Source: Lysinibacillus_B sp036662795 (GTDB lineage Bacteria; Bacillota; Bacilli; Bacillales_A; Planococcaceae). From it: a stretch of 6,375 nt of DNA. This document shows positions 1-6,230 of the stretch, one piece after another. A model generated the notes under the pieces. The model was not told the DNA's origin. It made no database searches and saw nothing but the letters and a program-made list of their open reading frames with translations. The position numbers were made by a program, and so were the translations under genes. The stretch covers positions 1 to 6,375 of the forward strand of contig NZ_JBAFWZ010000051.1 of assembly GCF_036662795.1 (NCBI RefSeq), in the 5' to 3' direction. How positions within the stretch are numbered: position 1 is the stretch's first letter; each line of letters starts with the position of its first letter.

Positions 1-62
1 TTTCGGGGCTGAACGTCCACTTCGTGGGTTGCCCCTGACGCTTCGCTTTCGGGGCAGAACGT
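1..62. repeat. GC-rich 46-bp intergenic tandem repeat, cut by window edge
   Basis: Two copies of a 16-mer, tttcggggc(t/a)gaacgt, lie at 1-16 and 47-62 with one mismatch and a 46-bp period. Bases 1-60 are about 62% G+C (37 of 60), far above the neighbouring gene. Each unit can fold: gcccc at 31-35 pairs with ggggc at 51-55 or at 5-9, and ccac (17-20) pairs with gtgg (24-27) around a ttc triloop. This resembles a REP-like dispersed hairpin element. The array continues beyond the window, so copy number is unknown. I see no coding potential. Assignment to a named repeat family would be a guess. Confidence 0.75.
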
Positions 63-96
63 TAGTAGATTTTATCTAATAAAATCTACTAACGTT
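58..96 (-). repeat. perfect 18-bp inverted repeat spanning the flgL stop codon
   Basis: On the minus strand aacgttagtagattttat (96-79) is followed by the loop tag (78-76) and then the exact reverse complement (75-58). The left arm encodes the end of FlgL, from the last base of Gln301 to the second base of Ile307. The loop supplies the end of Ile307 and the start of Arg308. The TAA stop at 74-72 opens the right arm. No T-run follows on the minus strand (the next bases are ctgccccg), so it is not a canonical Rho-independent terminator. It could still act as a 3' mRNA-stabilising stem or a weak or Rho-assisted end. Its outer acgtt overlaps the start of the adjacent 46-bp repeat. Confidence 0.85.
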
Positions 97-998
97 TGCT
101 GAATAATTTTGGCGCCTACCGACAAAGCGGCTTGGTGGATGGATTCTTGAGTTACCATCTCTGTAATCGTTTTTGCATAGTCAGTATCTTCGTTTTGTGA
201 TTTTTGCTTTGTTATGTTTACATTTTGGATATCTAAACGATTTTCCATCATTTCCACTCGATTTTGGCGTGCACCAACTTCTGCTCGTATTGTAAGTGTT
301 TTTTCGTATAAACCGTCGAGGGCAGGGATGTTGTTCCCCGCACCGTCAGACATATCTAGCCCAAGTGCATCACTAATTTCCGCACTCGTCGCATCACTTT
401 GAAGTACTGTTTCTACACGTCCCATAAAGTCATCAACTTCTTTAAAGAAGTCATTTCCTGGTGTATTTAGCTTCATCGAAATGCCGTCAAATACGTTTAT
501 TTTAATCTCCCCTGTCGCCCCTGTTGTAATTGCTGGATTTTGGGGACCAGTTGAATCTGTATATAAAGGTTGGCTCGTATGTGTACCAGAGAAAATATAG
601 TTATCTCCTACCTTTGAATTGGCAACATCACGAAGTTGTTGTTTAATTTGTGTAATTTCTGCATTAATTTTTTGTCGGTCTTCTGTTGTGTTAGTATCGT
701 TAGCTGCTTGAACAATTAGCTCCTTTACTCGCTTCATAGCAGAACCAACTTGATCTAGAGCCTCGTCTGTCGAATCTAACCAAGTGTGTGCTTCACGAAT
801 ATTTCGTTTGTATTGCTCGTTTTTATCTAATTCAACACGATACCCCATTCCCTTTACTGCAACAACAGGATCATCTGATGGGCGAGAGATAATTGAACCT
901 GAGTTCAGCATTTCTTGGTATTTTGACATTTTATTATAGCTCGAATTTAAATTTCGTAGCATATTACTTGATAACATCGATTGTGTAACGCGTGTCAT
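72..998 (-). CDS. flgL: Flagellar hook-filament junction protein FlgL (HAP3)
   Basis: FlgL joins the FlgK ring to the flagellin filament outside the cell and is exported by the flagellar type III apparatus without a cleaved signal peptide. The product is 308 aa, close to the roughly 300 aa of B. subtilis FlgL. The N-terminal flagellin-like helical domain is clear (residues 1-50, with VTQSMLSSNML and SRPSDDPVVA), as are YIFSGTHT at 134-141 and the C-terminal helix (RVEMMENRLD at 248-257 to TLVDFIR at 302-308). The middle (about 145-235) is the variable surface part. ATG at 998 has a modest Shine-Dalgarno site, AAAGGGG, 7 nt upstream. It is the last gene of the flgM-flgN-flgK-flgL run, 52 nt after flgK. 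The final codons lie inside a perfect hairpin. fliW and csrA, which follow in B. subtilis, would fall outside the window. Confidence 0.96.
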   Translation of the reverse strand: MTRVTQSMLSSNMLRNLNSSYNKMSKYQEMLNSGSIISRPSDDPVVAVKGMGYRVELDKNEQYKRNIREAHTWLDSTDEALDQVGSAMKRVKELIVQAANDTNTTEDRQKINAEITQIKQQLRDVANSKVGDNYIFSGTHTSQPLYTDSTGPQNPAITTGATGEIKINVFDGISMKLNTPGNDFFKEVDDFMGRVETVLQSDATSAEISDALGLDMSDGAGNNIPALDGLYEKTLTIRAEVGARQNRVEMMENRLDIQNVNITKQKSQNEDTDYAKTITEMVTQESIHQAALSVGAKIIQQTLVDFIR

Positions 999-1005
999 AG
1001 TTATA

Positions 1006-1012
1006 CCCCTTT
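1006..1012 (-). promoter_or_regulatory. flgL ribosome binding site (weak form)
   Basis: AAAGGGG lies 7 nt before the flgL ATG. It is less complementary to the 16S tail than the AAGGAGG of flgK, so flgL may be translated less efficiently than flgK. Confidence 0.6.
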
Positions 1013-1050
1013 CGTCAAGCTATTAATAGAAGAGCATATGGATCAATAAA

Positions 1051-2574
1051 TTATAGACCTACTCGTCCCATACCATTAATAATTTTTTCTAATGTTTCAT
1101 CTATTACAGTAATCATACGTGCATTCGCATTGTACGCTTGCTGGAATGTAATCATATTTGTCATTTCTTCATCTAACGAAACAGAGCTTATAGAAGCACG
1201 GCTATTTGCAATTTGCAATTGCAGTGTGCCCGAATTGAATGTATTTCGAGCAGCCTCTTCACCTTTAACCGCTAATTTTCCAACAAGGGATTTATAATAG
1301 CTTTGGAATGTGCCGTTTTGAAGTGCTCCTCTTGTTTCAGATTGAAGCGCAGCTAATTTACGAATGTTTTCGTTATTTCCTTCTTCACCAGTCGCTCCAG
1401 AAGCTGCAACTTCTTTAGGATCAGTAATCTCTACCTTTATATTGCGCGCAGAATCACCCGAGAAGAAAGGCTGACCTGGATTACCATCTAAATCGAATCC
1501 ACCTTGATGGATTGCATTAAATGCATCAACAAAATCCTTCACTAATACATCTAAATTGTTCAGCATTTCAGGATATAACCCTTGCCCACCGCTATGTCCA
1601 TATGAATCGACTAGCGATAATAGTTTGCCTTTAGCTGCATCTAGTTGACCATACGTTACATTAACAGTAGTTGATGCTGTCGGTGGATCATCAATAGCTG
1701 AGATGGCAAAGCCTGCAAATTCATTGTATTCGCCTGTTGCAATGTCATCAACTTCTCCATCCACAGGTTGATTATTCGTATCCATTGCATTAATATGTGC
1801 GTATTTATTACCATTAACAAGCTCCATCCCATTGAACGTAATCGTCATACTTCCTTCAGCAACAGAGGAAGCCAAGCCGCCCGATTCTACCATTTCAATA
1901 GAAACTGGAAGATATTGATTTAACTCATCTACTAGAACATCACGCGCATCATATAAATCATTCGGTACATAGCCATTTGGTTCAACGGCTCCAATTTGCT
2001 TATTAATCGCGGCAATTTGCTTTAAAATAGAGTTTACTTTATCAGTTGAAACGGATATTTCATTTCCGATATTCCCTTGGATTATCTTTAACTGCTTATC
2101 CATATAGTTGAACGATTCAGCAAGTGCCTCTGCTTTAGAGATCATTACTTGACGACCCGCTGTATCTTTTGGATTATCGATTACATCCTCCATCGACTTC
2201 CAAAAGTCTGTGAATGCTTGGTTAATGCCAAATTCTGAAGGCTCCGTCATGATGTCTTCCATTTGAGAAATTGATTTTGTTGCTGACTCCCAATAACCAA
2301 GCTTATTCGCTTCTTGGCGGAATTGACGGTCGATAAACTGGTCACGAATTCGTTGAATAGAGCCTGCTTCTACACCTGTTCCAAGATGTCCTGGATATTT
2401 CGGTGAGTTTAGTCCTGGAAATGGATAGCCATCTGTCGCCTGCATATTAACCCGTTGACGAGAATACCCCAGTGTATTGGCATTTGAAATATTGTGACCT
2501 GTTGTGTATAACGCCGTTTGTTGTACAAATAAACCGCGCTTACTTGTTTCTAACCCCATAAATGTAGAACGCAT
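1051..2574 (-). CDS. flgK: Flagellar hook-associated protein FlgK (HAP1)
   Basis: FlgK forms the first junction ring between hook and filament and is exported by the flagellar type III apparatus with FlgN as chaperone. At 507 aa it has the length usual for Bacillus FlgK. The N-terminal rod/hook-type domain reads MGLETSKRG at 6-14, followed by the HNISNANTLGYSRQRV motif that marks axial flagellar proteins. The C-terminal axial helix has LDEEMTNMITFQQAYNANARMI (starting near 467). The central region of about 100-460 is the divergent exposed part. ATG at 2574 is supported by a strong AAGGAGG 7 nt upstream, and the protein starts MRSTFMGLE, as expected for the family. It lies 68 nt after flgN, with a stem-loop in the gap, and 52 nt before flgL. 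Confidence 0.97.
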   Translation of the reverse strand: MRSTFMGLETSKRGLFVQQTALYTTGHNISNANTLGYSRQRVNMQATDGYPFPGLNSPKYPGHLGTGVEAGSIQRIRDQFIDRQFRQEANKLGYWESATKSISQMEDIMTEPSEFGINQAFTDFWKSMEDVIDNPKDTAGRQVMISKAEALAESFNYMDKQLKIIQGNIGNEISVSTDKVNSILKQIAAINKQIGAVEPNGYVPNDLYDARDVLVDELNQYLPVSIEMVESGGLASSVAEGSMTITFNGMELVNGNKYAHINAMDTNNQPVDGEVDDIATGEYNEFAGFAISAIDDPPTASTTVNVTYGQLDAAKGKLLSLVDSYGHSGGQGLYPEMLNNLDVLVKDFVDAFNAIHQGGFDLDGNPGQPFFSGDSARNIKVEITDPKEVAASGATGEEGNNENIRKLAALQSETRGALQNGTFQSYYKSLVGKLAVKGEEAARNTFNSGTLQLQIANSRASISSVSLDEEMTNMITFQQAYNANARMITVIDETLEKIINGMGRVGL

Positions 2575-2581
2575 GTTGCTT

Positions 2582-2588
2582 CCTCCTT
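2582..2588 (-). promoter_or_regulatory. flgK ribosome binding site
   Basis: AAGGAGG with 7-nt spacing to the ATG at 2574. It is the strongest Shine-Dalgarno site in the flgM-flgL run and fixes the flgK start. Confidence 0.8.
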
Positions 2589-2602
2589 TTTTATGTATTG
2601 CT

Positions 2603-2639
2603 TATAAAGGGATGGACTGTATGTAAATGCCCCTTTATA
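2603..2639 (-). repeat. stem-loop between flgN and flgK
   Basis: On the minus strand tataaaggg (2639-2631) pairs perfectly with ccctttata (2611-2603) around a 19-nt loop, and a further G-T pair is possible at 2640/2602. There is no T-run directly after it, so a terminator is unlikely. Its position about 14 nt upstream of the flgK Shine-Dalgarno site would suit an RNA processing or stability element that adjusts FlgK levels relative to FlgN. The structure is visible; the role is inference. Confidence 0.5.
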
Positions 2640-2642
2640 GCG

Positions 2643-3149
2643 TTATGCCTGCGAATCATAGAATGATTTTTTTGAAACATTTGTCTCGCCTCGCACCTCA
2701 GCACCTGAATAATTGAACGTGCTTGTTTGATTGTGCTGCGGTCGTAACATATCAAGCGAGAAATTGACAAATTGTAAGGACTGTAATACTAGCCTTTGAT
2801 TTAAATCATTTTGCTCTTTTAATTCTGTAACAAGATTCACTAAACGTTCTCTTATTTTCTGCAAAGCTTGTTTTTCTGACTCCTCAGCAGCATCTATCAA
2901 CTCGGCAACAGTTGGTGTGTCAGTGAAAGCAATTCCCTTTGCTCGTAGGTAATCCGTTACCATCATCTGACGCTGTTGCTCAAGTGTTTCGATTGCCGCT
3001 ACATGAGCCTGCTCTGTTTTTAACATGCTATCAAGCTGCTCCATGTCGTTGGCCTTGATAAATTCTGTTTTTTTCTGTGCTAATTCAAGTAAGCTTTTAT
3101 GCATTCTTTCAAGCTTCTCAAGCGTTGAAATTAGGTTTTCTACTGACAT
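2643..3149 (-). CDS. flgN: Flagellar export chaperone FlgN (YvyG)
   Basis: FlgN-type chaperones bind the C-terminal regions of FlgK and FlgL in the cytoplasm and deliver them to the export gate. The product is 168 aa (B. subtilis YvyG is about 160 aa), highly charged and predicted to be mostly helical. A long N-terminal coiled-coil stretch (about residues 2-65, ENLISTLEKLERMHKSLLEL onward) is followed by a second helical region of about 80-135 containing ERLVNLVTELKEQNDLNQ and LQSLQFVNFSLDML. The tail of about 136-168 is polar and probably disordered. The sequence diverges quickly in this family, so the call also rests on position between flgM and flgK. ATG at 3149 follows the flgM stop by 15 nt, with AAAGGAGA directly after that stop, which implies co-transcription and coupled translation. 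Confidence 0.92.
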   Translation of the reverse strand: MSVENLISTLEKLERMHKSLLELAQKKTEFIKANDMEQLDSMLKTEQAHVAAIETLEQQRQMMVTDYLRAKGIAFTDTPTVAELIDAAEESEKQALQKIRERLVNLVTELKEQNDLNQRLVLQSLQFVNFSLDMLRPQHNQTSTFNYSGAEVRGETNVSKKSFYDSQA

Positions 3150-3164
3150 GTAGCGTATCTCCTT

Positions 3165-3425
3165 TTAAAAGCGGTAATATTTCAGCATATCCTCTGCCAC
3201 TTTACGTGCATCTACTTTATATTCACCAGACGCAATTTCTTCCTTCAGTTTTTCTACACGCTCAGCACGCTCTGTATTGTAATTTTTCGTACCTTGCATT
3301 TCCTTTGCAGTAATTGAGATTTCTAATTTATCAGCAAATGATTGCCCTTTTTTCACATCGTTAATTTGACGATTGGACTGATTATACGGGTTAATAGAAT
3401 TTACACCAAAAGTATTTATTTTCAT
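3165..3425 (-). CDS. flgM: Anti-sigma factor FlgM (inhibitor of SigD)
   Basis: FlgM binds and silences the motility sigma factor SigD until the hook-basal body is complete. The product is 86 aa, near the 88 aa of B. subtilis FlgM. It has the typical MKIN start, a flexible N-terminal half, the conserved DKLEISITAKEMQ (residues 32-44) and the C-terminal sigma-binding helices (about 55-84, with ERVEKLKEEIASGEYKVDARK and AEDMLKYY). An in-frame TTG lies directly before the ATG at 3425. The ATG gives 8-nt spacing from GGGGAGG (3440-3434) and the family-typical N terminus, so I use it. The gene begins the flgM-flgN-flgK-flgL run, downstream of a terminator and a SigD-like promoter. That arrangement would make FlgM part of a SigD negative feedback loop. 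Confidence 0.95.
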   Translation of the reverse strand: MKINTFGVNSINPYNQSNRQINDVKKGQSFADKLEISITAKEMQGTKNYNTERAERVEKLKEEIASGEYKVDARKVAEDMLKYYRF

Positions 3426-3433
3426 CAAGAATG

Positions 3434-3440
3434 CCTCCCC
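3434..3440 (-). promoter_or_regulatory. flgM ribosome binding site, decides the start
   Basis: GGGGAGG lies 8 nt before the ATG at 3425 and 5 nt before the TTG at 3428. Both are workable distances. The ATG gives the conserved MKIN start. Confidence 0.7.
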
Positions 3441-3463
3441 TCAACAATTTTTATCTAATCTAT

Positions 3464-3490
3464 ATTTCGGTACGTTCATAAAAATGTTAA
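3464..3490 (-). promoter_or_regulatory. candidate SigD promoter for flgM-flgN-flgK-flgL
   Basis: On the minus strand TTAA (3490-3487), a 15-nt spacer and ACCGAAAT (3471-3464) match the SigD consensus TAAA-N15-GCCGATAT at 3 of 4 and 6 of 8 positions. It lies between the terminator after yvyF and flgM. The start of transcription would fall about 30 nt before the flgM ATG, leaving room for the Shine-Dalgarno site. In B. subtilis flgM is under SigD control, which supports the reading. The match is imperfect, so this is a candidate. Confidence 0.5.
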
Positions 3491-3586
3491 CGACTGAATT
3501 AGAAAAACACATCTATCACCTAAAATAAGGGAAGTTGACGTATTTTCTTATACAGATATTTATTTGATTTTATACTTTCCTAGAAC

Positions 3587-3623
3587 AAAAAATAGAGTCG
3601 CTCTTTATTTAAAGAACAACTCT
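3587..3623 (-). terminator. intrinsic terminator after yvyF
   Basis: On the minus strand agagttgttcttt (3623-3611) pairs with aaagagcgactct (3606-3594) across the loop aaat. This 13-bp stem includes two G-T pairs and is followed by a run of six T (3592-3587). It begins 7 nt after the yvyF stop codon. It should end most transcripts coming from comFA-comFC-yvyF and separate them from flgM. Confidence 0.85.
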
Positions 3624-3630
3624 AATTGTA

Positions 3631-4047
3631 CTATCTTTTTTTACGATCCGCATGATATGTACCCCGGTCTTGTTCAAGAATACTATCTCGGAATTCTTTT
3701 GCTGCCTCGAATGTTCGTAAATCGGATTTGATTGAATCCTGACACTTTGAACAAAGTTTCCCTTTATGAGTCAAATGACCACAGTTATCGCATGGATAGC
3801 CTAAATTAGGGAACGTCGCAGGGTGTAAACGCCCCTTCCGCACCCACTTATACAGTAACTCTTTATCTACCCCCGTAGCCTCTTCAATTCGATCAACTGT
3901 TGCGGCACGGTTTTCACGCTTTCGTAAAAAACGATACACTACTTGATATAAATCCTCTTCCTTTTGTGCACAATTATGACAAACCTCTCTAAGTCCGGTG
4001 TAGTTAAAAAATGACCCACACATTGGGCAGGCGCGTAATTCAGCCAT
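3631..4047 (-). CDS. yvyF: Flagellar-operon zinc-ribbon protein YvyF (TIGR03826 type)
   Basis: The product is 138 aa, matching the roughly 139-aa B. subtilis YvyF found at this same place between comFC and flgM. Two four-cysteine knuckles are visible: C7-x2-C10 with C23-x2-C26, and C86-x2-C89 with C99-x2-C102, each able to hold a zinc ion. Between them residues 46-80 (RAATVDRIEEATGVDKELLY, then KWVRKGRLHP) look like a helix-turn-helix fold of the kind seen in small DNA-binding or adaptor proteins. The C-terminal tail is basic. ATG at 4047 is chosen because GGAGGG lies 6 nt upstream. A longer frame back to a TTG at 4122 would run through the putative promoter and adds an unrelated hydrophobic stretch. 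Its molecular role is not firmly known; the context suggests a modulator of FlgM or late flagellar expression. Confidence 0.88.
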   Translation of the reverse strand: MAELRACPMCGSFFNYTGLREVCHNCAQKEEDLYQVVYRFLRKRENRAATVDRIEEATGVDKELLYKWVRKGRLHPATFPNLGYPCDNCGHLTHKGKLCSKCQDSIKSDLRTFEAAKEFRDSILEQDRGTYHADRKKR

Positions 4048-4053
4048 TAAAAT

Positions 4054-4060
4054 CCCTCCA
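4054..4060 (-). promoter_or_regulatory. yvyF ribosome binding site, decides the start
   Basis: TGGAGGG with a 6-nt spacer (attttA on the minus strand) before the ATG at 4047. It argues for the short 138-aa form over an upstream TTG start. Confidence 0.75.
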
Positions 4061-4093
4061 TTTTTTCCAGAACAAACTATATTTCTAGTATAC

Positions 4094-4122
4094 AGTATAA
4101 AAATATTTAGCGGACTATACAA
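4094..4122 (-). promoter_or_regulatory. candidate sigma-A promoter for yvyF
   Basis: On the minus strand TTGTAT (4122-4117), a 17-nt spacer and TATACT (4099-4094) fit a sigma-A promoter: -10 at 5 of 6, -35 at 3 of 6, and optimal spacing. A second TATACT follows at 4092-4087. The palindrome TATAC-t-GTATA (4099-4089) covers the -10 region and might be an operator. The implied leader to the yvyF ATG is about 40 nt. AT-rich spacers produce such matches by chance, so confidence is moderate. Confidence 0.45.
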
Positions 4123-4177
4123 TTATAAATGTGACTATGCTCGTTATCTAGCGAATAATTTTTACATTTTTTTGATA

Positions 4178-4777
4178 TTAGCCCCGAATTAAACTGAATG
4201 AAGAAACCTTTTTCGCCCCTGCTTCTAACAGCACCTTTTCCGCATGCGCAATCGTTGTCCCGGTAGTAAAAATATCATCCACAATAATATAGTGTGTCGG
4301 TTTTATTATCATCTCGTTCCTTACTCTAAACAATTGTTTAACATTCATTCGTTCTTCACGTGTTTTCCCGACCTGTGTTTCTGTTGTCGTTTTTTGAAGA
4401 ACCTGTTGATACGGTATTTCGGCTGCTTTTAAAAGCTCGTCAACCTGTGAAAACGTTCTTTCCTTCATTTTTTCGGGGTGCATAGGCACAGGAACTATGA
4501 TTCCTTGTATCCGTTTCAATTGCCCTGCAATATTTTTCCGAAAAACTTTCGCTAGTAGCACATCATGCATAAATTTATAACGATGCATATAATCTTTCAT
4601 TGCCTCGTTATAGTAATATAGCGCAATATGATCGTCCTCAGGATTTACATAGGTCTCAAAATTCTGTTCACAACGTATACAAATCGTTCGCGAGAATCTT
4701 TCTAATAATGTTAGCCAGGAGGATTCAATTGACAAGACCTGGTCACAAAGCAGGCAATGGGTAATTTCTTTATTCAT
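4178..4777 (-). CDS. comFC: ComFC competence protein, phosphoribosyltransferase-like
   Basis: ComFC (ComF/GntX family) is a cytoplasmic competence protein needed for efficient transformation and is thought to work with ComFA on incoming single-stranded DNA. The product is 199 aa, somewhat shorter than the roughly 230-240 aa of B. subtilis. An N-terminal zinc site is formed by C8-x2-C11 and C33-x2-C36. The type I phosphoribosyltransferase fold carries VPVPMHP (95-101) and the PRPP-binding loop IIVDDIFTTGTT (164-175), with both acidic residues present. The family's usual ERGFNQ motif reads ERTFSQ here (106-111). ATG at 4777 overlaps the comFA stop by 8 nt (ATGAATAA), giving translational coupling. 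An in-frame TTG at 4816 would add 13 residues inside comFA and has no good ribosome site. No comFB lies between comFA and comFC. Confidence 0.94.
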   Translation of the reverse strand: MNKEITHCLLCDQVLSIESSWLTLLERFSRTICIRCEQNFETYVNPEDDHIALYYYNEAMKDYMHRYKFMHDVLLAKVFRKNIAGQLKRIQGIIVPVPMHPEKMKERTFSQVDELLKAAEIPYQQVLQKTTTETQVGKTREERMNVKQLFRVRNEMIIKPTHYIIVDDIFTTGTTIAHAEKVLLEAGAKKVSSFSLIRG

Positions 4778-6182
4778 ACGAGCCACCACCGAACCCAATG
4801 AGATTATATCGTTCAATTTCTTCCTTCGCCTCGTCCATCTCCACGGTTATACCTTGATGAAAGAAAATAACATCTCCGTCTGGAAAGGCACTATTCCTGC
4901 CAACTCGACCGCTAATTTGAATGAGTGCCCCTGATGTGAAAATTTTACTTTCAGCTCCTATAACTGTAACGTGAACATTTTTTATCGTAATACCTCTCTC
5001 TAAAATAGTTGTCGTAAGCAAGCCAGGTATTTTTTCATTTCGTAATTGTAGTACCTTTTCTTTCCTTTCATCGTCCTCTGCATGAACGGAAGTAATGCCT
5101 TCATGAAGTCTTTGAAATAAGGGTGTCGCCTGCTCCATTAGATTAACCGTTGGGAAGAAAATTAGGAAAGGCTCTTGTTTTTCGATTCTCTTCATTGTCC
5201 AAAGAGCGAGCTTTTTCGGAATTTTACCTTTTGAAAATTGCTTGGAATAGCTCCATAAGGCTTCGAAACGAGGGACCGGCAACGGAAACCCATGATAACG
5301 TTTCGGAATAAATGAATACCCCCACCCCTCACTTTTCACTTTGCCAAGGATGGATTGAGACGGTGTTGCTGTTACAAAGGCAATAGGTGCAATCTTTGTT
5401 TTTGCCTTCATGACAGCCTTTTGTAATGCCTCATCAAATGTGTATGGAAATGCGTCCGCTTCATCTACAATCATAACGTCGAACGCTTCCTGAAACCGGT
5501 ACAACTGATGTGTAGTTGTAACAATAAGCTGACCAAAGCCATGCTGTGATGGGGAGTTTGCGTACAATGCGTGAATCCTTGTTCCCGGAAATGCTTGTTG
5601 CAAACGCGGAAACAGCTCAAGAACAACATCCGTTCTCGGAGTAGCCACACAAACACGCTTCCCTTCCGAAAGTGCTTTGTAGATAGCTGTAAACAGAACC
5701 TCGGTTTTTCCAGCTCCACAAACGGCATGCAACAGATGATGACGATTGACTTGTAGACTTGCTGAAAGCTCCTCTGATGCCTGTTGCTGTGCCTTTGTGA
5801 ATTGGCCTTCCCACGCTAAACGATGCCTTTTTTCACTTTTAGGCTGTGGGCCATTCCAAATAATAAGTTCTGTACAACTGCTCAAACGCCCCATATTAAT
5901 ACAGTGTCGACAATACACACATATTTTTTGACAGCGAGCACATTCGTAATAAACATAACGTCTCTTATCTTTATTGTGACACCGATTACATTCTAGTGAT
6001 TCTTTCTTGTTGTCGATAGCGGTTAATACACGGAAGTATCCATGATGTATATACCTGTTGATTTTTTCTTGCGGAAATGGGCTTGTCTCACGTGACCAAA
6101 TTCGCCCCGAAAAAAAGTGTTGAATTGATGGTTCTATTAACAACCCTTTGTATTGCAACCTTTTAGATTGATGGTTTAACAT
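4770..6182 (-). CDS. comFA: ComFA, DEAD-box ATPase of DNA uptake
   Basis: ComFA is a PriA-like superfamily 2 ATPase at the inner face of the membrane that helps draw single-stranded DNA into competent cells. The product is 470 aa (B. subtilis about 463 aa). An N-terminal zinc-binding block spans residues 65-103, with C65/C68, C81/C84, C88/C91/C94 and C103. The helicase core follows: Walker A VCGAGKTE at 154-161, Walker B DEAD at 240-243, motif III TATP at 271-274, motif V around TTILERGIT at 391-399 and motif VI QISGRVGR at 422-429, which supplies the arginine finger. All catalytic residues are intact. ATG at 6182 has AAGGAGG 6 nt upstream. It is the first gene of the run and overlaps comFC. 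In B. subtilis it is ComK-driven, but no clear ComK box is visible here. Confidence 0.97.
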   Translation of the reverse strand: MLNHQSKRLQYKGLLIEPSIQHFFSGRIWSRETSPFPQEKINRYIHHGYFRVLTAIDNKKESLECNRCHNKDKRRYVYYECARCQKICVYCRHCINMGRLSSCTELIIWNGPQPKSEKRHRLAWEGQFTKAQQQASEELSASLQVNRHHLLHAVCGAGKTEVLFTAIYKALSEGKRVCVATPRTDVVLELFPRLQQAFPGTRIHALYANSPSQHGFGQLIVTTTHQLYRFQEAFDVMIVDEADAFPYTFDEALQKAVMKAKTKIAPIAFVTATPSQSILGKVKSEGWGYSFIPKRYHGFPLPVPRFEALWSYSKQFSKGKIPKKLALWTMKRIEKQEPFLIFFPTVNLMEQATPLFQRLHEGITSVHAEDDERKEKVLQLRNEKIPGLLTTTILERGITIKNVHVTVIGAESKIFTSGALIQISGRVGRNSAFPDGDVIFFHQGITVEMDEAKEEIERYNLIGFGGGSYE

Positions 6183-6188
6183 ATTGAG

Positions 6189-6195
6189 CCTCCTT
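6189..6195 (-). promoter_or_regulatory. comFA ribosome binding site
   Basis: A perfect AAGGAGG with 6 nt to the ATG at 6182. It fixes the comFA start and suggests efficient translation. Confidence 0.85.
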
Positions 6196-6230
6196 AATTT
6201 TTTGGATGAATTTTTTGATGAATTTTTTGA
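6194..6230 (-). repeat. three phased A6-tract repeats before comFA
   Basis: Read on the minus strand, TCAAAAAATTCA occurs twice in tandem (6230-6219 and 6218-6207). A third, imperfect copy follows at 6206-6194. The A6 runs are spaced 12 and 13 bp apart, near one helical turn, so the DNA may be bent. They end directly at the Shine-Dalgarno site. This could be a leader or regulatory feature, but it does not fit the ComK box pattern AAAA-N5-TTTT. Confidence 0.6.

Noticed and set aside
58..96. Rho-independent terminator for flgL
   Set aside because: The stem is AT-rich and is followed by ctgccccg and not a T-run on the minus strand, so the canonical form is absent.
214..402. Plus-strand open frame of 62 codons opposite flgL
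   Set aside because: It is antisense to a well-conserved part of flgL, has no ribosome site and no recognisable protein features.
1020..1029. Palindrome ctattaatag between flgK and flgL
   Set aside because: Ten bases of AT-rich symmetry are expected by chance, and nothing around it suggests an operator.
3077..3313. Plus-strand open frame of 78 codons across flgN and flgM
   Set aside because: It spans two convincing minus-strand genes and their junction. Its composition is that of an antisense shadow.
4048..4122. Longer yvyF starting at a TTG at 4122
   Set aside because: The extra 25 residues are unrelated to the family and the frame runs through the promoter-like element. GGAGGG lies 6 nt before the ATG at 4047.
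4244..4432. Plus-strand open frame opposite comFC
   Set aside because: Antisense shadow of a conserved gene, with no start signals.
4778..4816. Longer comFC starting at a TTG inside comFA
   Set aside because: No Shine-Dalgarno site at a good distance. ATG at 4777 gives the expected N-terminal cysteine pair a few residues in and the typical stop-start overlap.
5471..5931. Several short frames on both strands inside comFA
   Set aside because: All overlap the helicase core of comFA, whose motifs are intact in one continuous frame.
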